Positions 33,060 through 42,700 of a stretch of 64,000 nucleotides of DNA are shown here, one piece after another (positions within the stretch are counted from its first letter, which is position 1; every line of letters begins with the position of its first letter). The translations under genes were made by a program, and so were the position numbers. The DNA comes from Peronospora farinosa (Eukaryota > Oomycota > Peronosporomycetes > Peronosporales > Peronosporaceae): assembly GCA_947646735.1 (NCBI GenBank), contig CANTFK010000992.1, positions 62,001-126,000 of the forward strand, in the 5' to 3' direction. Below the pieces are notes generated by a model that was not told the DNA's origin, ran no database searches, and saw only the letters and a list, made by a program, of their open reading frames with translations.

Positions 33060-33301
33060 GTTGAAGAACAGTGGAAGTTGCTGGCAGTTGGCAGTGGATG
33101 GCAAGGCATGTGAATGGCAGTTGGTGTGCTTCATGGTTGAAGGTATGAGAGGGGAGTCGTGCTGACGCAGAGTCCCAGGTTGTACTTGCCAACTGGCATA
33201 GGCCACGAAGAGATGTATGTTAGGACAGTAGGGCTTGTGTTGTATGGTAAAAATGAACGACAGTTCCGAAATTGCATCGTGTGACTCAAGTGCATATTAC
33301 A
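33049..33301 (+). repeat. Copia 3' LTR
   Basis: 253 bp, TG...CA, with no difference seen from the 5' LTR. The gag-pol stop codon (33057-33059) is in its first 11 bases. Its last 21 bases are repeated directly downstream (see the 29 bp duplication). Confidence 0.9.
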
Positions 33302-33338
33302 AATATTGTGTGACTCAAGTGCATATTACAAATATTTT
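33281..33338 (+). repeat. 29 bp tandem duplication at the 3' LTR end
   Basis: gtgactcaagtgcatattac followed by aaatatt occurs at 33281-33309 and again at 33310-33338. The first copy includes the last 21 bases of the LTR plus flanking aatatt. The second copy runs straight into the right 992 bp repeat. It looks like a scar of repair synthesis at the element-target junction. Confidence 0.8.
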
Positions 33339-34326
33339 CAGTATAGTCGGAGGGTGCCCCATTACATGCCTGCATCATTGCAACATTTTAGCGGCGGTAT
33401 CGCCACTACCATCTTTAAAACGAGATCAATTGTGACGAGCGTGGGGAGGCCGGAAACATATACAAAGTTGGCCAAATTACTGCCATACACTGGTCGGAGA
33501 ATGCCTGGAGCGAGACATCGCCCATGCCATTGCCAACTGCTTCAATCGCACGGTGCTGTTTACAAATCTTCTTGTCATTTTAACTGCTGTAGACGTGATG
33601 AGAAAAAGTGATGGCGCGTAGAAGGTTAAAAAAGGCGGAGCTTGAGCTGGAGCAGGAGATGAGAGACCAGCTAGAGCAGCTACGCGTCCAGGATACCATG
33701 ACGATTTCGGAGCATCTCAATTCTTTCGATGAGAATGAGGCTGCTCAGTCGGAGCTGACCGAGAACGAGATGCTGGAAGAGGTAAAGGAGGCAGTGGAGG
33801 AAGGCGAAAACAGAGATAACGTGGCCATTGTGGCAGACTAGTCCACCCGAATCGAAAGGATCAATCCACCTTCGTGATACGTGCTCCCTGCTCGATGTAT
33901 TTTAGGAAAGTCACCAAGCTACTTATAGAGTCCTTTGGTCCCTTCAACTTGACATTTGCAGCGCACCCGCCCCCCAAACTACTCTTGACATGTGATTTAA
34001 GTAGGTTTTCTCGTCCAATATAGAGAAACGCTCATTTCTTAAAGTTATATTGCCCTGCCTGATTACAACTTATATTTTATAACTTAGCGACCATAGAACG
34101 AGCTCGGTGGACACGAAATTTGATAATCTACCGAAGGTTACAACTTATCGGAGGATAACTTATTGGAGGGAGGTCTGTATTGGCAAATATACGCGTAATT
34201 TACTGGGCCGTTTTCAGGCAAATCCTGCTCTGTTGCCTTATATATAAATGAGGGAAGAAAGTAGTACCGTAACTGTCAGTTAAAAGTGTATAACTCATAG
34301 TTTCGGTGCAGACAGGTCAGATATCT
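33335..34326 (+). repeat. 992 bp direct repeat, right copy
   Basis: Same sequence as 26907-27898, from ttttcagtatag to gatatct. It is followed by ttataggg, which presumably is the original genomic continuation interrupted on the left by the Copia 5' LTR. Confidence 0.85.
33608..33841 (+). pseudogene. pogo/Tigger-like transposase C-terminal remnant (right copy)
   Basis: Identical 77-codon frame to 27180-27413, including the LTENEMLEEV end motif. It is a duplicate made with the 992 bp repeat rather than an independent insertion. Confidence 0.45.
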
Positions 34327-34686
34327 TATAGGGATGGATAGTGGCATCAAAGATGGGAGTTTTTCTTGCGGTAGACAGTAGTACATGTGCCTCGTTTAAA
34401 TCATTCAGATCTCGAAAACTTTCAACCGATAAATGTTGACAGCAACTTACAGAAAAACAACCGGAACGATGGCATCACACACGACATTTTGTTGCATCCG
34501 CAAAGTAAATGAGACCTCGCCTCTCAAAAAGTATGTGCCACTGTGAAGAAGAGCTCAGAACATTTAGGAATCTTCACAAGTTCTAATTTTCCGATTGTGC
34601 CCCTTCTGACAGACATTCCCTGTTATATCACTCACGCCTTGCCTGAAATTGTGATCCACACTTATGATACCTTTGCACCAGCGCAT
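34327..34686. other. 3' flank of DHFR-TS, no gene seen
   Basis: Unique sequence between the transposon block and the DHFR-TS stop codon. It probably contains the DHFR-TS 3' UTR and terminator region. No ORF or repeat is recognised. Confidence 0.5.
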
Positions 34687-36162
34687 CTACACTGACATCG
34701 CCATCTTGATTGCTCCATGCGGGCGATAGTCGCGCACCTCTAGATCCAAAAATGTAAAGTCGTCAATGCTTGCAGTCTTCTCAGGGTTCACATGAAGGGT
34801 CGGGAACGGACGCGGTGTACGCGTCAACTGTTGTCGAAGTGGCTCTACGTGATTCAAATAGATATGCGCGTCACCAATGACATGGATGAACTCGCCAGGT
34901 TTCAGTCCTACCACTTGCGCGACCAAACGCGTTAGCAACGCATAGCTGGCAATATTAAATGGCACACCTAGTCCCATGTCGGCCGAGCGCTGGTACATCT
35001 GGCACGACAGTTCGCCATCCGCCACGTAAAACTGACAAAACATGTGGCACGGAGGTAACGCCATTTCATTTAGATCAGCCGGATTCCAAGCTGACAGCAC
35101 AATTCGGCGGTCACTGGGGTTCGTACGGAGCTTATGGATAACATCGGCAAGCTGGTCCACGCCTTGGCCTCTGTAGTCGGCATGCATGTCCGTGTACTTG
35201 GCACCAAAATGACGCCATTGAAAACCGTATACCGGTCCAAGATCTCCCACCTCACGTGATTGCAGTCCTCTACTGTCCAAGTACTCGCGCGATCCATTGC
35301 CGTCCCAGATGGAAATATTCTTCTGCTGAAGCGTGTGAGCATTTGTGTCACCACTAATGAACCACAGCAACTCTTCGGCCACACCTCGCCAAAACACTTT
35401 CTTCGTCGTCAGCAACGGGAAGACATTATCCCTCAGACTAAATCTCATCTGCGCTCCAAACACAGACAACGTCCCGGTGCCTGTTCGGTCTCCGCGCTTT
35501 GTTCCTTGCTTCAAAATCTTCCGGATCAGATCCAAATACTGCATCTCCTCATGTGGCGTCGTACTATCCATCAATTTCGTTATCTCGGCACCCTTCACGT
35601 CTCCAGTCTTCCTCTCCCACTCCACAAATTGAAACTGGACGCCATTTTCCTCTTTCACCTCCGACGCTTTGGTCACCTTAAAGTTCTGCATCAATTGCTC
35701 CAACGGGAAGAAAGCGTCGCACTCAAACTGACCCTTGACCTTCGTCAAATGCACTTTGTTGCAACCAGAATACGCCAGTGCCTCTGCGTACACGGCACCT
35801 CCTCCAATGACAAACACCTGGTCCACCTTCTTTCCTTGCTGTTGCACGAGGTCCAGCGCCTCACTAAAACTCGCGGCAATACCTACAGTCTCGGAAACGT
35901 TCATTCGCTGTCGATAGCTGGCGTCACGTGTCAGTACCACGTTGTAGCGCTTGGGCATAGGCTGCACTTTGGCCGGTAGTGACTCCCACGTCTTCCGCCC
36001 CATGATCACCGCGTGCTGCGTTGACGAATCAGAAGGCGACGTCGTTAGCGCACGAAAATGCTTCATATCAGTGGGAAGATGCCATGGGATCTGCTGACGT
36101 AAGCCAATGCCGCCATTTTTCTCCAGTGCCGCCACCACAAGACGAATCGAACGCTCACTCAT
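34687..36162 (-). CDS. DHFR-TS: Bifunctional dihydrofolate reductase-thymidylate synthase
   Basis: 491 aa, no intron. The N-terminal DHFR domain (residues 5-184) reduces dihydrofolate with NADPH. Visible features are [25 protein letters not shown] with the catalytic acidic Asp32, [10 protein letters not shown], and the GGG of the cofactor site at 120-122. A short linker leads to thymidylate synthase (about 205-491), which methylates dUMP. It has [13 protein letters not shown], the catalytic cysteine Cys372 in [29 protein letters not shown] and the IKMAMSV C terminus. The two enzymes are consecutive in the thymidylate cycle and are fused in plants, many protists and stramenopiles, but separate in animals and fungi. 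Length and order are normal for the family. The start chosen is the first ATG, five residues before the DHFR beta strand. Confidence 0.97.
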   Translation of the reverse strand: MSERSIRLVVAALEKNGGIGLRQQIPWHLPTDMKHFRALTTSPSDSSTQHAVIMGRKTWESLPAKVQPMPKRYNVVLTRDASYRQRMNVSETVGIAASFSEALDLVQQQGKKVDQVFVIGGGAVYAEALAYSGCNKVHLTKVKGQFECDAFFPLEQLMQNFKVTKASEVKEENGVQFQFVEWERKTGDVKGAEITKLMDSTTPHEEMQYLDLIRKILKQGTKRGDRTGTGTLSVFGAQMRFSLRDNVFPLLTTKKVFWRGVAEELLWFISGDTNAHTLQQKNISIWDGNGSREYLDSRGLQSREVGDLGPVYGFQWRHFGAKYTDMHADYRGQGVDQLADVIHKLRTNPSDRRIVLSAWNPADLNEMALPPCHMFCQFYVADGELSCQMYQRSADMGLGVPFNIASYALLTRLVAQVVGLKPGEFIHVIGDAHIYLNHVEPLRQQLTRTPRPFPTLHVNPEKTASIDDFTFLDLEVRDYRPHGAIKMAMSV

Positions 36163-36985
36163 TCCTGCCGTTGCTGCTTGATTAAATACTTGACGACCGA
36201 ATGCCGTTGTGCCACATCATTGACACATAATTGTCACATAAACCTCCGTTGGACGACAGATAGGTCGGTAGGTGATCAGTTAAAAGAACGACCCCACTGC
36301 TCCTGATTTTATTTATATACTACTGCAGTTATACTACAAAGACCTTTTTTTATTTTAACTGCTAACGTAAGGCCAGATATCACACCGAGTGTTGTGGTGC
36401 ACGACTTGTTCAAGATCAATAACATAAAAGTATCTCAGAAAGTTTCAAGCGCCGCGTTCATTTCACACAATAACGTTCTGATTGGATAAGGCTCTGCAGA
36501 TATTCTCTCAAGTAACGTCGTTTAACTTTGAGTAACGTAGTGTAACTCTTGCAGATAAATGTAGCTATTTGGCATCGTAGCGCTACGACGGCCACGATAA
36601 TAGGAAAGGCCACTTCAACGGCCTCAACACAAGGGGTTTCATCATGGTTTCAGCAGTGACAGGCTCATACTGAGTGCAAGAGAAAAACGTTGCAACCGCC
36701 GACCGTTGAGAAGGTTCTCTCTACCGGGAATACAATGTACCACCCAAGGCGAGCCACGCGCTCTTTCGTGTCCAGCGAAGGGGCCTTTCTCACTCTTATT
36801 GGACAAAAGACATTTTCAACAAGGCCTCCAATTGGTCAAAAAGAAAGAAACCGACGAAACGTTTCACTCTTTTTAATCTCTAAAGTAGTTGCGCGTCCTC
36901 GAAGACTGGGACATGGCACAACGCAGTATTAAAACGTTCCTGCACTACCCAAGCTCCTAAAACCCACAACGTTCGTCGTAACGAT
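36163..36985. other. Divergent intergenic region DHFR-TS / MYB
   Basis: 823 bp between two divergently transcribed genes, so it holds both promoters. Two ATTGG elements (inverted CCAAT, near 36797 and 36831) lie 150-190 bp upstream of the MYB ATG. No protein or RNA gene is evident; an 80-codon ORF at 36690-36932 has no recognisable features. Confidence 0.5.
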
Positions 36986-38643
36986 ATGAACCGCAAGATG
37001 GACCTCATTGAACTCGATAACAGTGAAGATTTATGCAACAATAACCAGACGGAGATTGTAGTCATGAATGGGATTGCTCATAATCCAGACGTACGTTTCT
37101 CTCTATCTCTTTTGTGTTTTGGATTGTATATAGTAAAATCTAATTGATGAGTATGGTACAGTTGAGTTACTTGAGAGCAACAGCGACCTATGGCGAGAGC
37201 AGCTCTACAAGCAGTAAATATGGCAGTCCAGAGGAATCGTTTGGAGAAGAAGACGACGATAATAACAATAATGGTATCACGAAAATGATGCGACGCAAGA
37301 CCGACACAAATAGTAAACGTCCCTGGACTCGAGAGGAGAATGAAAAGCTTATGCAATTGGTCAAACAGTATGGCGCGAAACGCTGGTCACTGATTGCCAT
37401 GCATTTGCCTGGTCGTGTCGGTAAACAATGCCGAGAAAGATGGCACAATCATTTGAATCCTTCTGTCCGCAAGGACGCATGGACGGCTGAAGAGGATTAC
37501 GTGATCTTTGAATGCCATAAGAACGTGGGTAATCAGTGGGCTGAGATTTCCAAGATGCTGCCAGGCCGAACGGACAATGCTATAAAGAACCGATATTACT
37601 CAACAATGCGTCGTATACAGAGGCAATCAATCCGAAAGAAAGGACCTATGCGTGAGGGTAAGAGCATTCGAGTCGCGTCAGTGACATCGTCGCCAGTGCA
37701 CAACAATAACCAAATGAGTTCTGCATCGTTGCAGCGAGCTATGAACGGTCTGCAATCTCAACTTAATTCTCAGCAGCTTGCACAACAACAGAGAGGGCAA
37801 TCCACGTTTGACAAGGTTTTCATGGATTTCCCTGGGAACACCACACGCGTGAGTCTCTGGAAGGGAGAGGTATGCGAGTTTGATTTGATGCTGACTTTAT
37901 GTTTGGTTATGTTTGTGTAGGCGGATGGCAACTCAATGGTTGACTTTGACCGCTCGAATATGATGAATTCTTCTCTACAACAACCGACGACGGTCTATTC
38001 TGTTAACGGAGGCGGCTACTCGAACATTTTGAATCAGGATTATAACTGCTCTATGTCTATGACATCATCTCCTTGCTCGAATGCTGATGATATGAACCAA
38101 AGCAACCAGAATGAGACCTTTGATTACGTGCCAATGCAGACGTCGATGCAACGTCTGCGATCATCGAGTCCTGGGCCAGTCGCGATGGGCACGCCTCCTC
38201 CTTCGGGATCGATGAGCATGATGAATTCACCGTATGGCTCACCGGCAAGCCACATGCACCAACACCAGCAGCAGCCTAGCAACTACATGATGGCGGGAAA
38301 TCCGTTTTCAAACAACAATGTGCGTGCTGGAATGTACTCAGGACCCGGTGGTCCTGGATCCGTTCAGCAGTATCGCCAGGTGGATGCGACACCTGTGAAT
38401 CTCTCGCACAAGCGCGTCCTTGATGTCCAAGGTTCGCAACGTGATATGTGGAAGAACGACAGTCCCGTGTCAGTGTCAGCTCCGATTTTTCGAGGTATGC
38501 CTGCACCGCAGCAGCTACAACAAGGTCAAGTTAGCGAATACATGGCGATGCAGCAGTCGAAGCTTCCCTTATATAGGCAATCTTCGAGCATGGGTTCCTT
38601 CACGAACATGGAGCAGGTGTGGACGGATGATGCTTATCTGTGA
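36986..38643 (+). CDS. R2R3-type MYB transcription factor (3 exons)
   Basis: Model: 36986-37090, 37162-37848, 37921-38643. The introns are 71 and 72 bp (GTACGT...CAG, GTGAGT...TAG), both phase 0, giving 504 aa. Two MYB repeats lie at about residues 93-192. R2 (RPWTREENEKLMQLV ... RWSLIAMHLPGR ... ERWHNHL) and R3 (DAWTAEEDYVIFECH ... QWAEISKMLPGRT ... RYYSTMR) each keep the three spaced aromatic residues. R3 retains its first Trp, as in animal c-MYB rather than plant R2R3 proteins. The rest is disordered: acidic/Asn-rich before the repeats, and Gln-, Ser-, Met- and Pro-rich after them, as expected of an activation region. It presumably binds DNA in the nucleus; the targets are unknown. A GTATGC donor at 37870 could lengthen exon 2 by 21 bp in frame. 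Confidence 0.85.
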
Positions 38644-39790
38644 TTTTATTCTAGCTAAAGATGAACGAGGTGAGACCCCTTCCTATATGGTTGCACCCGA
38701 TAGACTTGGTATATTTCTTAAATTTATTGCTGGAGGCTAATGGCATTGTCTTCTCTTACTTTTTGGCTTGCTTTGTTCACGTTTTTGACTGTAATGTGAC
38801 GTAACAACTTCAAATTTATCTGTTGAAGAAGCGGCGTAATCTGGTTGAACTTGTACCCACCAGCACCTCAATCTTGTTGTCGTTCTGGTCTGTGATCTTT
38901 TGGCAAATTGGTGCTGCTATGTCTGTTTCTTTTTACGATACCGTCAGCCGGGCATTAATCTACTGCTCATTTTCTAGGAGATCTTACTGTACTAAAACGC
39001 AGAAAAGGTCACGTTTGTTCTGCTGCAAGCAGCATATGAACAACAAATGATTGCATACATGTATTGTACCTTGCTGTGGTTTTATGATGGTGTCTGCGGG
39101 TACGAGTTATAGTCATGCATATTGTTTCCTTGTGATTGAATCTCTCGTTATTTATAGCTTAAAAACGGTCAGTTGCATTACAATGCAGAACCTTCGACGC
39201 ACGTACTCTACTGCCCTATATAGGTAAAATCTACACCATATCACTTGAGGGCTATATATCAAGACAATTTATAGTTGACAGAATCTTGTCTTGCGCTGCG
39301 CCGCAGAGTTCTATAGCATTCGACAGAAACGGCGTCGCGTCAAACGCGAGAACTCGTTTCAAAGAATATTTTGCGTGCAACAACAGTTGTTATATCGGAA
39401 CCCCGGGTGTAAAGGCTTAATTCTTTGAGCTCAAAAGGTTTGTCAGATGTCTGCACCATTGTCGCTTCGAGATCCCGAATCCACTATAACACGACTGCGG
39501 AAAAGACTTTGTGCGCCATAACAACGAGCAGCACACTTTCCTTTTTCTCGCCGATGACGTAGCACCGACAAATCCACGGAACGTACATTCAACTTGACTC
39601 TGACCCACTCATTGCCCATGAATCACTTGGTGAGCAGTACACTTCTCGATATCGAGGCTACGATGTCGTTCCAGCAGAGAAGACGACCGTCTGCACATTA
39701 CAAGCACAATTATCAAGCATACGTGGATTGACCAAACACGAACACCAATCTTCGCAACCCAGCTCTCGCTCAGCTTTTCTCTGATCTTGT
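38644..39790. other. Convergent intergenic region MYB / SIN3
   Basis: 1.15 kb between the 3' ends of two converging genes. Short ORFs on both strands (75 and 63 codons) show no domain. There is no tRNA, repeat or transposon signature. Confidence 0.45.
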
Positions 39791-42700
39791 TTATTCCTTC
39801 CTTTTGTCAGCACTTTTCACTGCTACAGATGAGTGACCTGATGCACGAGATGTCAAATCGCCAGCGGAAAAAGCCGGGGAAACAGAAGCACGGTCACTTG
39901 GCAGGTCTGACTTTACGTTGTCATGTGATGATAGGTGGTCCTCCATGAATCCATCAGCATCCAGATCCTCAGCTTTCTCTTCCAGCTCACGGTCTTGACT
40001 CTGCTCCTGTGGCTTTTCTACTCCCGCTTCTTCAGACGTGGGTATGGCAACGAGACTAGAGATTGGTTTAGCTCTTCCCATCATGGCATCATAACTCTGT
40101 GGGGTTGTTAAAGCCTCAGACATATCGGCAGAATTAGTGTAGCCAGCTGCATGCGTCGCGTCCGACGTCGTCTTTGCTTTCTTGGCTGATCCATCTGTTA
40201 CCACAGTGGATGAAGACAGCGATGCTATTAACACAGCACTGTCCTCCTCAGACGAGTTACGGACGCGCTTCTTCAGCAATGTTGCAGACTCTAGAGTCTT
40301 TGCCGCATTCATGGCTTCATCGGATGATGCACTGGCACTGTCACTCTGCTCTACGCTTCCAGACAATACTGGCGTCAGAGCCCCCTTTTTCGTGTCGTCA
40401 TCTTCCTTTGATTCTGCCATCGGATCAGCATCATCCTGTGAATCGTGCACAGGCGTGTCCTGCATGGGGGAACCATACACGGGTGTTGCCGATGGTGTGT
40501 CTACAGGCGTAGCACTCGGAGAATCATCGTCATCATCGTCATCGTCTCCATCGTCATCAATAGAGCCAAGGTACTCAATAGCCAACTCAGGCTTGATAAG
40601 CCACTTGCTGGCTTCTGGAGCCTTTATGCGTGGCGAAGGCGCCCAGATCTTGAAAGGTTCAAATACACCGGATGGAGTGGTGCCGCCACGCGCCTCGAGG
40701 GGTGTCTTGCGCAACACGCCAGGATTGAACTCGATTCGGAACGCACCTTCACCCTCAAAGATAGACTTGGTCTTATTAAGGTACGCAGTGATCTTGGCTT
40801 CAGCTTCTATCGGGTCTGTTGAGGGCTTTGGTCCACCTTGCACCTCGGCAAATGCCTTGATGAGCTCTTGACAAACATCATCATTTGCCAAGTGCTGCAT
40901 CTGCTTGAGCACCTGCGCCACCAGTTTATCCATAGTAAACAAAAAGTATGACGTGGATCCCATAAGACTTCGGCAAGAGTCTTCATACTTAGAGTTGTCA
41001 ACCGAGCCATCAATCAGTGAGTACAACTTGGAAACAAACGCCTGATAGTCTCCGGTCTTCTCCTTGGTTGAGGCAGATAACGAGTGATGAGCGTGAACCA
41101 GTGCGCGAGCTGCAGGATTAATTGTGCGACGGTTGCGATTGCGTTTCGCTTTTTCGCACAGGTCATACGCGCGCTCAAGCCGATTGTGCAGTACCTGGTA
41201 TAGACGCAAGAATGCGTAAGCGTGCTGATTGCCATAGAATAACGACTTGTAGTCGGCTTGTATTTTAGCCGCATCCTGCTTGCTATCTAGTGCTGGAAGA
41301 CTGGACGGGAAATCGGCAGCCTCTTGGATGGTGAGAGCACAAGGTTGCAAGTATGCCTGGCACCCGACTGCAGCCAGATTGATCGTGAAATATGTCTTCT
41401 CTCTATTAAACTGCTGCACAGTTCCCTCCCCAAACTCGGTGCTCACCTCCGTACCGATAGGCAACGTCTTTGCTTTTTCGTGCGTCACTGTGGCGTGTTG
41501 TGGCTTGCGCACGAGCCACTCCTCCTCCAAATAGAAAAACGGGAAGAAAAATGTCTGCCAGACCTTGGAAATCTTTTCTTTATCAGCCACGCTCAAATTC
41601 TTCTCGGCAGCGTATGACAATAAACCAAACGCCTCCTTGTGAATCTGCACAGATGCAAACTTGAACGCAAAATGAGGTTTCCACTTTGTGGAATGTGTAG
41701 AATGCGCAATAGGTGCCATTGCCTTCATAATCGGAACCTTTACTGAAGGCGCAGATTGTTCCTTTTTGAGCGCGTCAGCAATATCCGAAGCCTGAGGAGG
41801 AACCTTGGCGCTCACAACTGCAGTAGTCGCTGAAACAGTAGATGGAGACGCATTTGAGGCCGCCTTAAATTCTTCGGCACGCTTCTCATCCGCCTCCAAC
41901 TTTTTCTTGGCCTCTTGCATCATCATCTTCATGCTCGTCTGCTTCTTATCTTTCTGCTTGAAGTAAAAGCTAGAGTGATCCAGTGACTTGTGATAATTCT
42001 TCTCGTTTACCTCCTTCCACTGGCGGTTCAGATCTTCGCGTGCACGGCGCCACTCTTCGTCCTTTTGTTTTAACCGCTTTAGAATCACAGGAATCGCACC
42101 AGCAGGATACTGACGCAACAATTCTAAAATTTGCGTTCCTGCATCACCGTAGATGCGCGTGATAGCATTCAAGTGTGTTACACGGAACGTGCCCTTATCC
42201 ACTACATAGTTCCACAGCTGATCGTCTTCGCCACCTGACTCCTTGTTTGTTTTAAGCACCTCAATCTCGAGTGCCAGTGGCTCAAGAATGCTAATTGTAG
42301 ATGCATTTGCTTCGATCACCATGTCGATCTCAAAGCGTTCATCTTCGCATTTGAACAGCGCTTCCTCGTACTGGTTTTTCCGCATGCTCTTGAAAGAGAA
42401 GTCTTCACTACCAGTGGGCACAGACACCCAAGAGTCATTGCACACCTGCTTTTCGAGAGCAGAACGATGAGAACATGGTGGAATGGGGTAGCTCGCGGGC
42501 AAACCACGATATGATGGAGTGGCGCGGCGACACTGCGAAAGGTCCGTCTCAGCGAGTGGAATGAATGGCCAAATTTCCTTAGGAGTCTTCTGCACACCGT
42601 GAGAGCACAATAGGTGGTCGAACTCTTCCACCAAATCCGTGTGCCGACCAAAAAGGTTCCTGATAAGCGATAGCATCTCGTTGCGGTCTAGTACTTCCTG

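Larger units (their letters stand above)
27898..33301 (+). mobile_element. Intact Ty1/Copia LTR retrotransposon (5404 bp)
   Basis: The element has two 253 bp LTRs (27898-28150 and 33049-33301), each TG...CA, with no difference seen between them, and one uninterrupted gag-pol ORF. The primer-binding site follows the 5' LTR, and a purine-rich stretch (about 33037-33048) precedes the 3' LTR. The order protease-integrase-RT-RNase H defines Copia. Identical LTRs and an intact ORF indicate recent insertion and possible activity. No ordinary 5-bp target-site duplication exists: the left flank is atatc, while the right flank is aatat. Instead a 992 bp duplication flanks the element. Confidence 0.93.

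Noticed and set aside
26907..34326. 992 bp repeats as LTRs of a larger element
   Set aside because: The order is A-LTR...LTR-A, with complete TG...CA LTRs inside. A carries an internal transposase remnant, and its ends are not TG/CA, so A is flanking DNA.
35260..35979. 239-codon plus-strand ORF
   Set aside because: Exactly antisense to the conserved DHFR-TS coding sequence and without any domain.
40182..40871. 229-codon plus-strand ORF
   Set aside because: Antisense to the acidic, Ser-rich C-terminal region of SIN3; low-complexity complement.
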